Positions 34,102 through 47,133 of a stretch of 64,000 nucleotides of DNA are shown one piece after another. How positions within the stretch are numbered: position 1 is the stretch's first letter; each line of letters begins with the position of its first letter. Both the position numbers and the translations under genes were made by a program. The DNA is from Notospermus geniculatus (lineage: Eukaryota > Nemertea > Pilidiophora > Heteronemertea > Lineidae): assembly GCA_002633025.1 (NCBI GenBank), contig NMRB01000601.1, positions 125,209-189,208 of the forward strand, given 5' to 3'. The notes beneath the pieces were generated by a model that was not told where the DNA came from, searched no databases, and saw only the letters and a list, made by a program, of their open reading frames with translations.

Positions 34102-37100
34102 AATCTCGGGACAGAGACTATGGAGCGCCTTCGTCATACAATGGGAAAGTTCCTGTGTCGTATTCGAATCACGTTTTGCTGAGTGTAGCTTTACTAATTT
34201 GATTTGATTAAATGTCGCTTCACATGTTAGATTAAAACTGATTTTTCGAGGCTGATCATGGAAAATGCGCGCGTGCAACTAGAAAACCAAAGGTAAAGAA
34301 TTTGGCTTCAAATTGTGCTAAGTTTGGCAATCTAATCTTTAATGGTGCTGTGCGAGGTAATCTTTGAACATATGTGAAACATTTGGTCAATTGTTCAGAC
34401 AGTTAGAACGAAAACGGATTAGACATCAGAAAAAGGCATGATGAACGAGAAAGCTGAAATGGACCATCGAAATCCGTGAATGAACAAGATTCCTTCAAAT
34501 ATGCACGGGATTTACGGTACAGATGTCATTTCTCAGTGTACAATACACACGTCACCAAAAAAGCACACGCCCTAAACTTTGTTTAAAAGAGATGTGAAGG
34601 GATGTTTAGAAAGCTAAGAAGGAAACGATTACCAAAGCAAATATGAAAAGGCTTGTGTAATGAGAAAGCTAACGACACCCAAGAACCTCACATCGAGGGT
34701 TGGTTAAACTAGCATATTGACCCGTGGCGAGCACATTTTGAGGGAGTGTGTTTGTTCTTGAATATCCTGTGGTAGAGAGTCTGTTGCTTTATTGGTGAGT
34801 GTGTTTGGAGAGGGGTAGTTTCATGGCTAGGAATCCATTTGTTAATCGTTTACCGTCAAATCCATGAGGAGCAGTTTTGACTTTCTAGGCAGCAGCATCA
34901 CGTCTGGTGTATTACACCTCTTGTAGATGGCAGCACAGGTCACCACACTGCTGATTTTATCTCTTTTTCATGCAAATAATCAGTTTATTTAAAACCAAAA
35001 TNTACCCTAAGGGCACTCTCCTCCTATTATACTGTACACATAGGCCGCTCTTCGTAGAATTCAAGCCCTAACTAAGGAGGAGATCGGGCACAAAGTCCGG
35101 TCCACCGTAAATGTGTATAGTCATTAGATGGTAAGGTATTGCAGATAACAGCTCAACTCAGGTTGATAAAATATCCAACATGGCCACCGTCAATTATAAT
35201 AAGATGACCCAAGAACAGGCGATGATCCATCTTCTGTTTCTTCATTTTCTCCCTCCTGGACGATTGCATGACGTGACACTGGCGGCACGATCAAAAATAT
35301 GCTGATTGTATTAAAAACATGGTCACAACAGGATATAATATGAACGACACCAGTCAACTTTTCTGGCTTCCGATCGATTTCCCTGGGGGTAAAAGAGAAG
35401 ATTTCCTACTTTCATATTTTCTGACTTATATTTAATAATTTGTTGACTTCTGTCCATTCTGTCAAGAGAATCGCATGTGATTCATTACTAATAATTACGA
35501 GGCATCTTTGAAAAATCAAAGTCAAAGTGTCATCCGCCGACTCATGCGATGCCCGTGTCGGAAAATGGTCACATTTGCCATGCGTGCTGCGTGTTGGACT
35601 CGCTAACCAAGGGTAGACATGGTAGATAAACTAATGAAGCTAAGGTTACATAGATTTTCACGGTATGCTTCGCTGGACGCTAATTCCATTTACCCGCAAC
35701 GCCTTCAGCTTATAACAACCGGTTCAATACTACGGAACACACTCGGGGTCTCCTTCCGAGCTGTGCGTATTCCAATCCCCTTCATTTTTAGCTTCTAAAA
35801 TTGGCTCTCAAATGCAGTATTCCATCCGAGCGACCGGTGGTACCTTTGGCTGTCATCAAATACGATGTAATTGAAATTGATGGCGAAGAAATCACCCCGG
35901 GGCTTGGCTTTGTCATAAAAATCAAGTGGTTATAGCGAAGCATCTTTGTTTATCATTCACCTGCTCCTAGCTGTGGCGGCATCAGCGAAGGAAGTTAATG
36001 TCAGTTTTCATCGAGTTGCATTTCCCAATTCGGTAATTTTCTTTAACGACATCATGCTGGAAACAGTTGCGTTCGTGACCTTTGCCATACAGCCATACTT
36101 AAGAGTACCATTTTCACCAGCAGCAGCCTTAAGCCTACCTCTACCTCACAGGGTGACGGAACAGGTGATCTTTACCACTTGGCAAGGAGGGAAATTTTCC
36201 TATCCACCACACGCGAGGCAACTACTGGCGACCTTTATTGCCGGCTAGGCTTGGTGCTCATAACATCGAGCCTCATGATCTCTGTGACCGAAATGTTTCT
36301 TTTCGGTACGCATAGCATGTAACTGATGAGCTAGCATCTTCAGAAAACAGATACGTAGTGTAGGAATGATATATAATCCCTCGAAAAATAATGGAAATGT
36401 TTCTATTATAGGATAAAACGGAATTAAAAGGATGTAAATTGATTTTTTATTTTCAGTCTGAGGGAAATTGCCGCCTTTTATCACTCTTTTTGCCACTTTA
36501 ATTGGCATGCAATGAATTGATCGTTTTCTAACGTCATTATAATCTAAACTAGGTACACTTTTTTCTCGGCTGTTTCGAGATGCAGCTGAAGTATTACATA
36601 GGCTGCTCCTCATCTGGATACGTCGTTTAGTTCTGAAAGGTAGATGCAGACAGATGCTTTCAGTGTAAGTGTGTTCAGTCAAATTCGGAAATATGTGAAA
36701 AAGAAACAGGAAAGTACCTGGTAAACTCTATCACATACGTATTGAATGGAAATCTCTCACTGAGTATTTTCCAATGAATACCCATGTAAGCGGCAAGAAA
36801 CTTTTCAGCAACAAATATCTTTCTGTTTGAACTGCCACTGGCAAATCTCTTGTTTGCTTCACCAGTTCCACAACAAACACGGAGCCATTTTGGCCTTGAT
36901 CCTTCATTGCTGAGCAGGTTCATTCACGTACAAATCAATCTGGAGACGGTACAAAAAGTAGGTGACGCTGAAAGAACCGAAATGGGCTTATAACATTGAA
37001 TTAAGCAGGAGGCGCACAGTCGAAATGAAAAAGGCTGTAATCTCGTCATTCGCTAGGCTATCTCCTTCTTACACCTGTTTGCTTGTGGTAAAAAAAGCAT

Positions 37101-37242
37101 GCGGTAGAATGGTGTCGGTGATGGATGAAAAACGACGAAACATTGATATCGATTTCTCAATCTTGTGAATTAGTCTTTACGATGGTGTAAAAATATCGAT
37201 CTTTCACGTGGCGTTCCTCTCATGGAGGTGGTTCGGGGAAAA
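34102..37242. other. No gene recognised
   Basis: The stretch has no exon I can support and includes the N join at 35002. The longest frame (36245-36682, minus) has no recognisable domain and biased composition, so I do not call it. Confidence 0.5.
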
Positions 37243-37615
37243 GGTAAACTAACAGAGCTCGTTCAAGATGGCCAACTCTTCAGTATAGTTGAAAAGGAGA
37301 TAAGGATGGTGGTTGGGTTAGGGTCAGTGATCAGCCCCTTTGATTCCCAGGTTCTATAAACATGGGTGTACGCCGTGACAATGAGGACCCTAACCCACTG
37401 CCTCAATAGGTGTCACTAGTGGTTAAAACTATTGAAGGGACATTCAGATCCTGATCAATTTCCCATACAAAACGCATCCATTGTATTGGACCTGATTACT
37501 GTGTGCTGCCCTGTATCATAGATATTTTCCCCATTAGGATAATGGCGGCCTCTATGGAAGATGGAAGCCGCCATCTTGGTCGGCCATCTTGAACGAGCTC
37601 GGTATTCAGTTTACC
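37243..37615. mobile_element. MITE with GGTAAACT...TTTACC ends
   Basis: GGTAAACTAACAGAGCTCGT followed by TCAAGATGGCC is mirrored by GGCCATCTTGAACGAGCTCG and CAGTTTACC. The element is about 373 bases long with no ORF. The arms are long and well conserved, so the insertion seems fairly young. Confidence 0.7.
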
Positions 37616-37746
37616 GCCGACCTGCTATTCACATTATACAGGCTATTCGAATGGCATCCAAATTCCTCGTTGAACAATGAAATCGAACTTCGATTCAAGA
37701 AGGGTGTAGATCCGCATACATTGCTACTATCATGCTAGCTCAGTAT

Positions 37747-37860
37747 TAGGCTGCGATTACATTGCACAGAATACGGACACGTAGTTTAACTAACACTGGC
37801 TTTTACGGTCATGGACCTTTTGTGAAAGCCTTGTTGACCCCGTGTCCGGGTACCTACCAT
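37747..37860. mobile_element. Degenerate S2-type hairpin
   Basis: The tip TAGGCTGCGATTACATTGCA fits the S2 consensus well. A weak stem (ATACGGACACG against CGTGTCCGGGTA) and the loop core GGACCTTTTGTGAAAGCC also fit. The outer right arm is eroded. Confidence 0.5.
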
Positions 37861-38585
37861 CATGACCATCCTTTCTAACATACACCCCCCATGTGCTCAT
37901 CGAAAGTTCGCAGGCAAGGTTATTACTTTTTTTCTGGCCAAGAGTACATGCGGCATAGGCTACATTACCGCGGGTAGTTTAGAAAAAGAAAAAAGCCGTA
38001 AATCGTCACCCACTGCTGCCCCATCACCGCGGATAGTAGCTCCCACACAATCTAATTTCTACGCCTTACATGTAATTGATTACCTGTCAAAACCGGCTTT
38101 TATACTATTTATTATCAAATATCATCACCTACGGATTCTATTAGAAGCGATGACACCAAATCCTTCGCTCACGAAGAGGTTAGTGATGAGATAGAAGTTG
38201 GAAGGCAACAGGGGGTGCGAAACCTGTTCACAACATCAAACCACCGGAGATGAGTACTTTTGTAATTATGCAGTACCGAAACCATAGTGTGAAATTCCTT
38301 TGATGTTGAGAAGGTAAAACCGCATTTATCTGCTAACATGAAGTAATCAATTCTAAGTGCGACTGTCACGACTGGTGGGCAACCTATTCCATACACACGT
38401 TGAACACTGTTGGCCAATATTTTTTATAAGAAAATAGACAAAACGGGAAATTAAATTATTGCATGATAATGTTGTAGGTTGTAGGTATCCAAAAAATAGA
38501 GCACAAAAGTTGTAGGTTGTAGGGTTGGTTATTATCGAAATTAACCAACTGAAGTCATAATCATGTACCGTACTCAATCCTTTAT

Positions 38586-38703
38586 TAGGGAGGTTTAGAA
38601 ATCAAACGATAAACGTAAACTTTACGACAACGTTGCATTTTCGGTACAAAAATAATGTTGTCGTTAACGTTTACGTTTATCGTTTGATTTCTAAACCACC
38701 CTA
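38586..38703. mobile_element. S1 hairpin, compact copy
   Basis: TAGGGAGGTTTAGAAATCAA then ACGATAAACGTAAAC is mirrored to end GATTTCTAAACCACCCTA. The element is 118 bases with a very short loop and TA at both ends. The stem is shared with 46230-46393. Confidence 0.85.
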
Positions 38704-39119
38704 ATGCCAACAGAAACACTTTCCACTCTGGGAGGTTAATGAAATCATAATTACGTCTCCGATCACTACCTCCGGGATGGATTTCGATATTTCTGGTCCG
38801 AGTGCAAAATATCAGGACTGAGGGCCGTGGATAGGATGCGTTACCCGCGAGGCTCGTGTAAAGCAAGATACGATACCGAAATCAGAATCCCAGAAACAGA
38901 CACGAAGCCCCGCGGCGAATCTCGTCTGCAGACGCCTGCATATGTAATGAGGTCAAGGTCAGTACGGGGAGAATGTCCGTTACAAACATGGTACGTGGAA
39001 TCTCAATCACGGGCCGTAGGCATTGACGACTTGTGAAGTAAAATCGTTTACCATCTGAGTGGAGGCCACAGGGAGAGGCGACAGTCTCTTTCTTTATGCA
39101 GTTGTATTGGCTACGTCAT

Positions 39120-39200
39120 ACGACTCCACCTAACCATTACGAGCGTAGCTGGAGGGCGTACCGACGTCACAGTTTTTGGTACATGTAGTCAAGATGAAAT
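39120..39200. repeat. Short dispersed repeat (GAGCGTAG...GTAGTCAAGATG)
   Basis: The sequence GAGCGTAGCTGGAGGGCG to GTAGTCAAGATG is related to 42965-43033 (GAGCGTAGTCGGAGGGCG). The class is unknown. Confidence 0.4.
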
Positions 39201-40369
39201 GAAGTTTGACGGATTAAAGTTTCATGTTGGGCAAGTAAAGTTCACTGAACATCAACATCTGAGCTCAAATCCGCAGGTTGTCAGTTGCTAGCGCCACCTT
39301 TTGTGAAGTGACTGCATTGATATGAGCCTCACAGCTAGCTGCCTAAAGGGTACCTTTAACTTTTTTTTAAATCGAAAATTACTGTCTTGAACGGACTTAA
39401 CAAGTAGCTTGAATTTTTATCGGTGGTGCAATATCGCATCATCTGCGGACAGAAAAACATAAGCACGTTTTACATTTTTTCCTGTAGTCGTACAATAGAT
39501 TGTTAACCAGACCAGACACTTTGCCGAGCGGAAATAGCCTCCGACCAATCGTAATTGGAAAAAACACCGCCATTGTATTGAATGATTTATCTGCTGGCTG
39601 CACGCTATACACTATTGCTGTTATCAGTAGTAAGATGGCCAGCTTGAGGGCAATTTTTTTCGGTCATCGTCGCAATGAAAGAAATGTGCATGATCATATT
39701 CCTTGCAGGAATGGCCGTGCCATGCTGATGTCAGCCATGGTTTAAACACCGGCTTGATTGATTGTCAATCTACAATGCAATATTCTCGACATCATGATAT
39801 TTGGCATCGGGTCCACTAATCCAGAAGTGGTGATTTGGAAAAACAATTTCAACCTCCATCTGATGTAATGCCAATGTCGTGAAGAATGCATTTTTTTCCT
39901 TTTTTTCTCTTTTTTATATCCCCCTCCCCCGCTACATCAGCAGGTTCTCTGCTTGTCTGGTCCTCCAATTCAGATCCTGAATTGTGGTACTGCATCCACG
40001 ATATGAAACGTTTCGACGTTCTGAGAGTCATATCGCTGATATTTTTATGTACGTTCAACAGCTGTTTTTACGTGTGTGTGTGTACAATGGCCACACCGTA
40101 ATTCAAGCTTTCAAGCCTTGAGGCAACTGCCCAAAGCACAGCAATCGTTCTGCGCTGAAGGAATTTCATCGTTCATTCGATTTGTGTATGGAAATGTGGT
40201 GTTCTCCAAGGTGTAACTCGATAGAATTGTACCCAGATTAAACTCTCGTAAATTTGATTGAGAACAATTCAATTATGACAGCTGTCGTTTACTGTGGGGT
40301 GAGGAANTCGCCGTCTCACCGAGCTACGACGGAACGAGATATGAATATTTTATAGCGCAAAATGGCCGG

Positions 40370-40573
40370 ATGCAATCAAAATTTACTGTCATTTTAAATT
40401 GCTGTGTGCTCGCATTGTGTCTGCTATTATATCATGCTGAAACAGACGCAATATTAACTGAAATGATTGATATAGAAATGTTTCTCTTTTTTGGGAAATT
40501 GGGATGCCATTACTTCGTGACATTTAGAATTGGTGAGGATCGCGTTATTCTTTCTGACGAGGGAGTTGCTTAA
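40370..40573 (+). CDS. Possible small secreted protein or 5' exon (copy 1)
   Basis: A 67-codon ORF begins with a good signal-peptide-like stretch (VILNCCVLALCLLLYHAETDA) followed by a polar remainder. The same ORF is preserved without a residue change in the second copy of the duplicated block. No family is recognised. Because the block is very recent, identity between copies does not prove selection. It could be a chance ORF or a first exon. Confidence 0.25.
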   Translation: MQSKFTVILNCCVLALCLLLYHAETDAILTEMIDIEMFLFFGKLGCHYFVTFRIGEDRVILSDEGVA

Positions 40574-40959
40574 TCTCCAGCACTCATCGTCAGTAATAGG
40601 GACAACAATACAAGAGCTCGGAAATCGAGACCCCGCCGTCGAACTTTAGCAAATGTCAAATTGCGTTCTTCGGGTCAGACAAAAAGCTTGCTCCGACATA
40701 TTGTTCCCACAAATCACCGATACATTTCCTAGCTTCCTTTGTTCTCGTCTTCAGTCGACGGATATTTGCCGATAAATTCGGATGAAGCCATCCAAGTGGT
40801 AAAATTACTAACGATCAACGCAGGACAAATAATGTCGAATATCAAATACCACCGCGGCATATCAGTTAACCCCGTTTATACTGTACACATTCTCGAATGT
40901 ACGGAAAGTTTAGTATCTGTCGCTAGCACCACCTATGGGACTATTTGTAGAATTCATTA

Positions 40960-41137
40960 CAGTGGAACCTCTCTATTAAGGACACCTTTGGGACTGACAA
41001 ATGCTGTCCTTAATAGAGAGGTGTCCTGATTACAGAGGTTGAAATGAATAGAAATGGTCAATTTGGGACTGAACTTCGATGTCCTAAATAGAGCTGTATC
41101 CTCCTGGCAGAGGTGTCCGCCAAGGGAGGTCCCACTG
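40960..41137. mobile_element. Pogo/Tigger-like MITE, block E copy 1
   Basis: The left end CAGTGGAACCTCTCTATTAA and right end GGGAGGTCCCACTG form imperfect inverted repeats flanked by TA on both sides. GGACACC and GTGTCC words recur inside. CAGTG ends with a TA target are typical of the Tc1/mariner-pogo group. There is no ORF. Confidence 0.7.
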
Positions 41138-41319
41138 TATATTTAAATTGGGTTCTGTGGAAACGTTCTAGTAAATGATTTTACTTCTGCAGTTTTGTTT
41201 AGGGCCTTCCAAGGCATTTGTAGACCAGAAAGGAAGTAAAGCGGACAGCACACCAGGCAACATCAATCGCATGTTCCTTTTCAACAAATAGCATCAAAAC
41301 GGCGCCCGTGGTAGATATG

Positions 41320-41547
41320 TACGAAAGCCCAGAAGGTTCATTCAAAATTCAATATTGAAACCCCGATTTCAATATTGAACTGTTGACTTCAAATCGGATC
41401 TTCAATATTGAAATCGGATATTTTCAACTTATAAAAGCCATCAAATTTACACTAACGAATGTTAGCAAAAAATGAATTAGCGCTGGGGGTCTCTCCCTCT
41501 TCAGTGTCTCAACAAAGATTTTTGAATGAGCCTTCTGGGCTTTCGTA
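41320..41547. mobile_element. MITE with TACGAAAGCCCAGAAGG ends and TTCAATATTGAA array, copy 1
   Basis: The terminal inverted repeats TACGAAAGCCCAGAAGG and CCTTCTGGGCTTTCGTA extend to TTCATTCAAAA. The interior holds several TTCAATATTGAA palindromes alternating with ATCGG. Copy 1 has fewer units than copy 2. Confidence 0.75.
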
Positions 41548-42146
41548 GATACGTGCACTACTTGTCGTTGAAATCACACTAGAATGTCTCAAATATCCAA
41601 CGATATCACAGATTAGAAGGAATATTTAAATATTGTTTGAACCAACCTCGGCCTATCCCGTTTGTTCCTCTGATCTGCTCTAATCCTGTTGTTGACCTTT
41701 TCGCTCGTGTAAACAACAATCAGTTCATTTCGAAACGACGGAGGTGAGGAGTTAAATATTATATCCAAAATATAAGTGACGCACTTTTACAAAACTTCGT
41801 CAAGCGAGCTATCCATTTTTGATAGTTTCTAGTATTCATAGAACAGCAGATTTTATTGGTCTCTTCTCATTTGTAAGCCTATGCTATCGTAATAGTGTCG
41901 AGATCTAAGTGTCGGTGTTTACGCTTGTTCCCCATAGTAAAAGAAACATCGCGATAAGTAATCGGCGAAGGTACCAACCATCCTGAGAATATCCGAATTA
42001 GTGCTCACTCCGTTTGTCATCTCAGGCAAACGTGCGCTGACGTAGGGAGCGAGCGCTAAGAACCACAGATTACAAAAATGTACCTCAGGATGCAGTAAGG
42101 CCAACAACGGTCTGACACACCAATTGGTACAGATAGTATGGTATAA

Positions 42147-44875
42147 TAGGGAGGTTGAGATTAGAGAGTGTGATGAATGAAAAAACGTCAAAAATTGCTA
42201 CAAATCGCGTTGTCACTTGATTCTGTTAGCATTGGGTGTACTATCTGACATATATAAAAGCCTACCGAAATCTGGTCACAAATTGTCTAGCCATTCTATC
42301 AATTGCGATATACCCACTACTCACATGAACTATGCTGTTGAACAAAAATAACGAAAAATTCATTCTAAAACAGAGAAGGCAGGTGTACAGAAAGACTCAC
42401 GTGGTATTTAGAAATGTTCAGGTTTATTGCAAATGTTAACGATCTATGATGAAAAACAAAAAATCAACAGCGAGAGTCAGTAAACAAACAGGAACATCCG
42501 GTTGGAAAAAGCTCATCACAGCGAAGTTCGTCAAGGGGGCTAGGTCCACAATTAAATTTTCTGTACACGTCCTGTACATCGACTGTACATACATTTTGCC
42601 AAATAATTCAAAAACTACATATAGGAGTTGATTCAAATTTTCACAGGCTCGATTGGCATTTGTTGTCAATATTTGAGTTTCATTCAAATTCCAATGATTC
42701 TAATTCTTTTTATTTGCAATTTTCTCAGACAATGTAAATATCATACGAAATCGCCGCCATTTCACTGCCCCGAAACCAGTATCCTTACACCCGTGCTGGG
42801 AACGGTAAATATCCGGCTAAAATAAAACGGGCCTAGTATGCTTTAGACTACTATATTCCGATCAAAAGGAGCCAATTCTGAATAACCTACCCCAAATTAT
42901 ATCTTTATAGCCCACATTTACATGTTACCGGGTGTTTTTATTACGCACTACCAGCTCTGGACCTAGCCCAAGGGTTTGTGTGAGCGTAGTCGGAGGGCGG
43001 AGCGATGTCACAACCCTTGGTAGTCAAGATGCATGATCCTGTATCCGATATCAAAACTGAAATCAAATTGATTAAAAGATTTAAAAATGGTGGAGGGGAC
43101 GTTTTAAGCATGAACCCTAAACATGCAACCCGTTTCTCTTGTGAGTGGCGAACCATTCGTGGAACGGGCATTAACCTTCCACGTTGTATTCTAAGATTTC
43201 AATGCCACTCTTAGGTCCACTGTAAGACATTACGTTCTTGGTTTGTATTGTGACAAATGAACAATTATTTTTGCATCTTCATCTTCATCGACAGACCATG
43301 AATCCACATTTTTCTTCCCAATTTGATGTCTTCTGACGTTGGGCAGAATTACAAGCTAAGGTTACACTTGTTTGAAAATACCCGTGTTTTTCCAGACCCG
43401 TGTCAAACCCGTGTGAACGAAAATCCCGGCGAGAGGTCACACTACTACATTGTAATGCATTGACTCTTCGGTCATTTCTGTATTGGCACACATTGTTGGA
43501 GGCGCGAAAAGGACGTCACTTAATGGCTGCGCCATCTATAGCCATGTGTATCTGTTTGTTGGCGAGTATGCTTCTTTTGAAGTGGAAAAATAATCATTGG
43601 GCACATTAAAGGAAAGATACTGTCTGGTAGACGAGAGACAACACAATGCCACACGACGTGAAGACGACAGGCCGCTGTTATTGGATGAACACCTGGTGTC
43701 ACCCAATAGAACTAGGCCTACCTCTGATGCCACCGCCCAAGCTGGTTGGTGATAAAATCCCCACACCGACTATCTGCCAAATAATTGAGAAATTTAGCCA
43801 TCTCTCCGACTATACTCTGATGACTAAGAGGTAGAAAATGACTCCCAAACCACCCTAATCTAGTATATAAGCCAATAAACACAGTTGTCAGTATTCATCT
43901 GTCGACGGCCCAGTCTCGGGCTCGAGTTTCGGTTTTGGTTTTATCATATGCGGACCTCTGACCTCATTTGCATACGGAAATTTTACACTCGGCAATTTCC
44001 GATTGTCGTCGGCGAGATCAACGCACATCCCATGAATTCCCATTGTGTTATGCAGATTGGGGGTGTGAGGTCAGAATAATTTGTTTTCGACCAATGGGAG
44101 TACATGTATTTGTTATTGTTTACATTTAGCGAACAGAAAGATAATAGAGCACGTTATTGTATCCATTCAAACACAAATTAAAATGGCTTTAACTCAACAA
44201 CCTTTGATGCTATGGCAACAAAATACTCCTCATATTGAAGGTCTCGGGGAGTTCTTTCAGGTGGTAAATGTTATATGAAAATCAGGTCAATATCCCGATC
44301 GCTGGAAGTCAAAGGGCGGTATAGAACCGTTTTAGGCCGGTGTCGTAGAATGTCATGCCCCCCGATATGAGATGCCCCACAACAATAGATTCTGACGGAT
44401 TAAGGGTCAGCCGGGCACTGACAAACAGAACTTCTGTTACCAGATGTCCCCTGAACAAAAGAAGCGGGCATCTCATATCGGGGGCATTACATTCTATGAC
44501 ACCTGTTCCAAGTATCGTCAACCACTGTACTTGGAACCGGCCTAAGACGGTTCTAACAATAGAACCGCTTTATGAATATGACCCAAAAGGTCACGAATTT
44601 TGGGCAGTGCTTAAAATCCGACATACATGTATGCGTATTAAAATGGTCGGTGTGGCATGCAGTTACAAATAATTCCTGTTAACACATTTCAACATGCAGT
44701 TTAGGCTTCCTCTTGCATGTTCCATCCGTCCATGTTGAATTATTCTGCGAACATTTCTCTCCTACCACGGACCCAATATACGGACGGACGTGTACGGGTC
44801 GAAATGTACACAAAATTTGTCCTCGTTGTACAGACTCCTATCCGTTTACGTAAGTCGCTGATCTCAACCTTCCTA
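42147..44875. mobile_element. S1 hairpin split by a large insertion, block E copy 1
   Basis: The left tip TAGGGAGGTTGAGAT is at 42147 and the right part, from about GGGTCGAAATGTACAC to CAACCTTCCTA, ends at 44875. In copy 2 the same hairpin is whole in 137 bases (60506-60642). About 2.6 kb separates the arms here, with no recognised ORF, containing the 44318-44555 nested element. Confidence 0.65.
44318..44555. mobile_element. Hairpin containing an inserted MITE
   Basis: The outer arms read GGTATAGAACCGTTTTAGGC on the left and GCCTAAGACGGTTCT on the right. Between TAGGCCGG and TTCCAAGTA sits a MITE of the GGTGTNATAGAAT family (about 44339-44504). The TAGGCCGG tip recalls the S2 group. Confidence 0.6.
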
Positions 44876-45130
44876 TTGGCGCTGCTCCACTTGAGTGTTT
44901 TCTCGCGTGAGTTGGCTCTCTATGGGCAAATTAGCCAGCGAAAACTGTGTAATCGTTCGTGTCTAAGTTGTCTAAGCATTAGCCACGGGGGTTGCCCATT
45001 GAGAGGAAACCTGCATGAGAAAACACTGGAGCAGCGACAATGACACAAATGATGCCCGTTTTTTTCGATGGTTGAGTTGCCCATAGAGAGCCAATTTATG
45101 CGAGAAATCTTTTACATGGAGTGGCACCTT
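44876..45130. repeat. GCTGCTCCACTT hairpin family, composite copy
   Basis: GGCGCTGCTCCACTTGAGTG then TTTTCTCGCG and GGCTCTCTATGGGCAA has reverse-complement partners near 44996-45040 and again near 45070-45130. It directly follows the right tip of the S1 hairpin. The same layout occurs at 60643-60915. Confidence 0.55.
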
Positions 45131-46185
45131 GATGATCGATGATGCGTCAAATGCAGACAGGTAAACCAGGTAGAAATGAGATGGTGAAAGTGACAAATAC
45201 GGCAGTAGAAACCATGTGTTGTCTCTTCCCATCACAGAACAAACGCCTCACCGCTGTAAAGAATGCGTGATATCTACTGCCGGAGATAAATCAAACACTT
45301 TTAATCACAAGCCGAACGACTGAGTTCAATTTAAGTGCAGGTACTCGATGCATACAAAGAATCTAATTCATTTCGAAACAATTCACCGAGGGCTCGTAAA
45401 TTATCTGAATTTTCCTCGTAAACCGGAAAGATTATCCTTATCGGAACAAAAGCAGCGTTATTGGAGGAATGGGCTCAGAGCAACCGATCAGGTCGCAATT
45501 AGGTATCAGATCTGTAGCCAGTATCACTAACAAGTTGAGGTCACCCACAATGCAACAGGATGCAAGTTAATTAATGCCGTTCTCGCAAAAAATCATCGTG
45601 ATAAGGACAATAACGTGGACGGTGCGACTGAATACTAAGAACAGTGCGGAAATAGTTGCGTCCTAAGTACGACTGTCGAATCTTTGGTGAAATAACATGA
45701 TACGAAACCAAAAGATAACGCCGACAACGTGTAGTCCATACGGCACCAGACAAAACAACATTTCTGCCGAGGTGATTGTCACATGGTTAATGGTTGATGG
45801 TTCACCGATGTGACCGGAAAGCATTCCGGTACTTTGAATTCCTTAACAAGTTTTTCTTCTTTACGACCAGACAAAGCTGATTAAGAGGTTGTCGTCGTCC
45901 TCTATTCAACCTCAATTAACCCAGTGATAGAAAGTAAAATAGTTTACCATTCATCCGAGATGATGCACCTATGGAATTTCATTACAGCGTCGGTGGTGAA
46001 AGAAAAAAGGTTGTTGATTGATTAATCGTTAGGGATTTTACGAAGTTCTCGCCGACGTTCAAGGACAAGGCGAAGCAATCTCTCGAAGGGTTTTTGAGTG
46101 GTGTCGTTGTCTACAACTGCATTTGATGATTCCCCACCTCTCAGATCTCTTAGATATGAATTTTTAGGTGTTCTACATGTACAGG

Positions 46186-46526
46186 CATTTCATCTGCCAG
46201 TGTTTCCATACGTCAGTGTTTTCCCTTATTAGGGAGTTTAAGAAATCAAACGATAAACGTTAACTTTACGACAACGTTATTTTTCATACTACGAATTCAC
46301 CAGATTATACACGTATTATATATTGTATTTTCGGTACAAAAAATAACGTTGTCGTAAAGTTAACGTTTATCGTTTGATTTCTTAAACTCCCTATTGTTTG
46401 GAAACGCTGGCAGATAGATCGACACGTTTCTCTTCGTATCACCTATTGTCAAATCGGAGCTTATGTATTTCGTCAGACAATCCTAATGGAACACTCGCAG
46501 ATGGGGAACATTCAAAAACGTTACAC
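46186..46526. mobile_element. GGTGTAAC-family MITE interrupted by an S1 hairpin
   Basis: The family words GCCAGTGTTTCC and GGCAGATAGATCGACACG, with the right end CAAAAACGTTACAC, bracket the S1 hairpin 46230-46393. The block E copy 2 version (62157-62325) lacks the hairpin. Confidence 0.7.
46230..46393. mobile_element. S1 hairpin, full copy, inserted in a MITE
   Basis: The arms of about 48 bases from TAGGGAGTTTAAGAAATCAA to CGACAACGTT are almost perfect reverse complements. The loop is about 65 bases. TA(T) flanks both ends, and the host MITE without it is seen at 62157-62325. Confidence 0.85.
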
Positions 46527-46962
46527 TAGCCTTAGACCGTCCATCTGTATCGGCGACACCCTGTATAGTTCAGAAAGCCGCCCTTTCGCCTTTGGTTCAT
46601 TGAAGAAATCACTATCGTGGCAGAGCACCTTAATTGACTTTACTTGATTGAATTGTCAAAGTAAGTGTCGCCGGCCCTTTGAAGTGATCTTCCCTTAATT
46701 ATCAAGTAAGACGGTACACTTAGGATGTCAATAAGAAATGAAACCTCAAGTAAACGTCAATTGCCAGCTTCTCAGCAAAGTCACAAGTGCAAAATCAAGA
46801 AAGGAATCGCCTTGACTTTAAGATGTTTGGCGTGACGCTCTCGATGACGCTACTCCAAAAATTAGTCCCTTCAAAATGGTGTGTACTTGTGCTGACTGCC
46901 AAAAATATTTTGCGAGAATGTTAAACTGTTGTTTCACTTAGTGGCTTTCATTCAGAAAGCGA

Positions 46963-47133
46963 AAAGGTGCTGCTCCACTTTGGAGTTTTTCTCGCGCAAG
47001 TGGCTCCCTATGGGCAGTGGAACTACGAGCAGTCACTGGTCTCAGCGTCAGCCGTGCGGAACAAACAACCTGGTGAATTGCCCATTGAGAGCCAACTTGC
47101 TCGAGAAAACTCTAAAGTGGAGCAGCACCTTTA
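46963..47133. mobile_element. GCTGCTCCACTT hairpin element, copy 1
   Basis: AAAGGTGCTGCTCCACTTTG to GGCTCCCTATGGGCA is mirrored by TGCCCATTGAGAGCC to AGTGGAGCAGCACCTTT. Frames read through this region are products of the palindrome and not genes. Confidence 0.75.

Noticed and set aside
36245-36682. 145-codon frame on the minus strand
   Set aside because: No domain, no homologous copy and no splice context could be recognised. It is the kind of frame expected by chance.
40739-41029. 96-codon frame repeated at 58700-58990
   Set aside because: Its second half lies in a pogo-like MITE, and the two copies are part of the duplicated block, so conservation carries no information.
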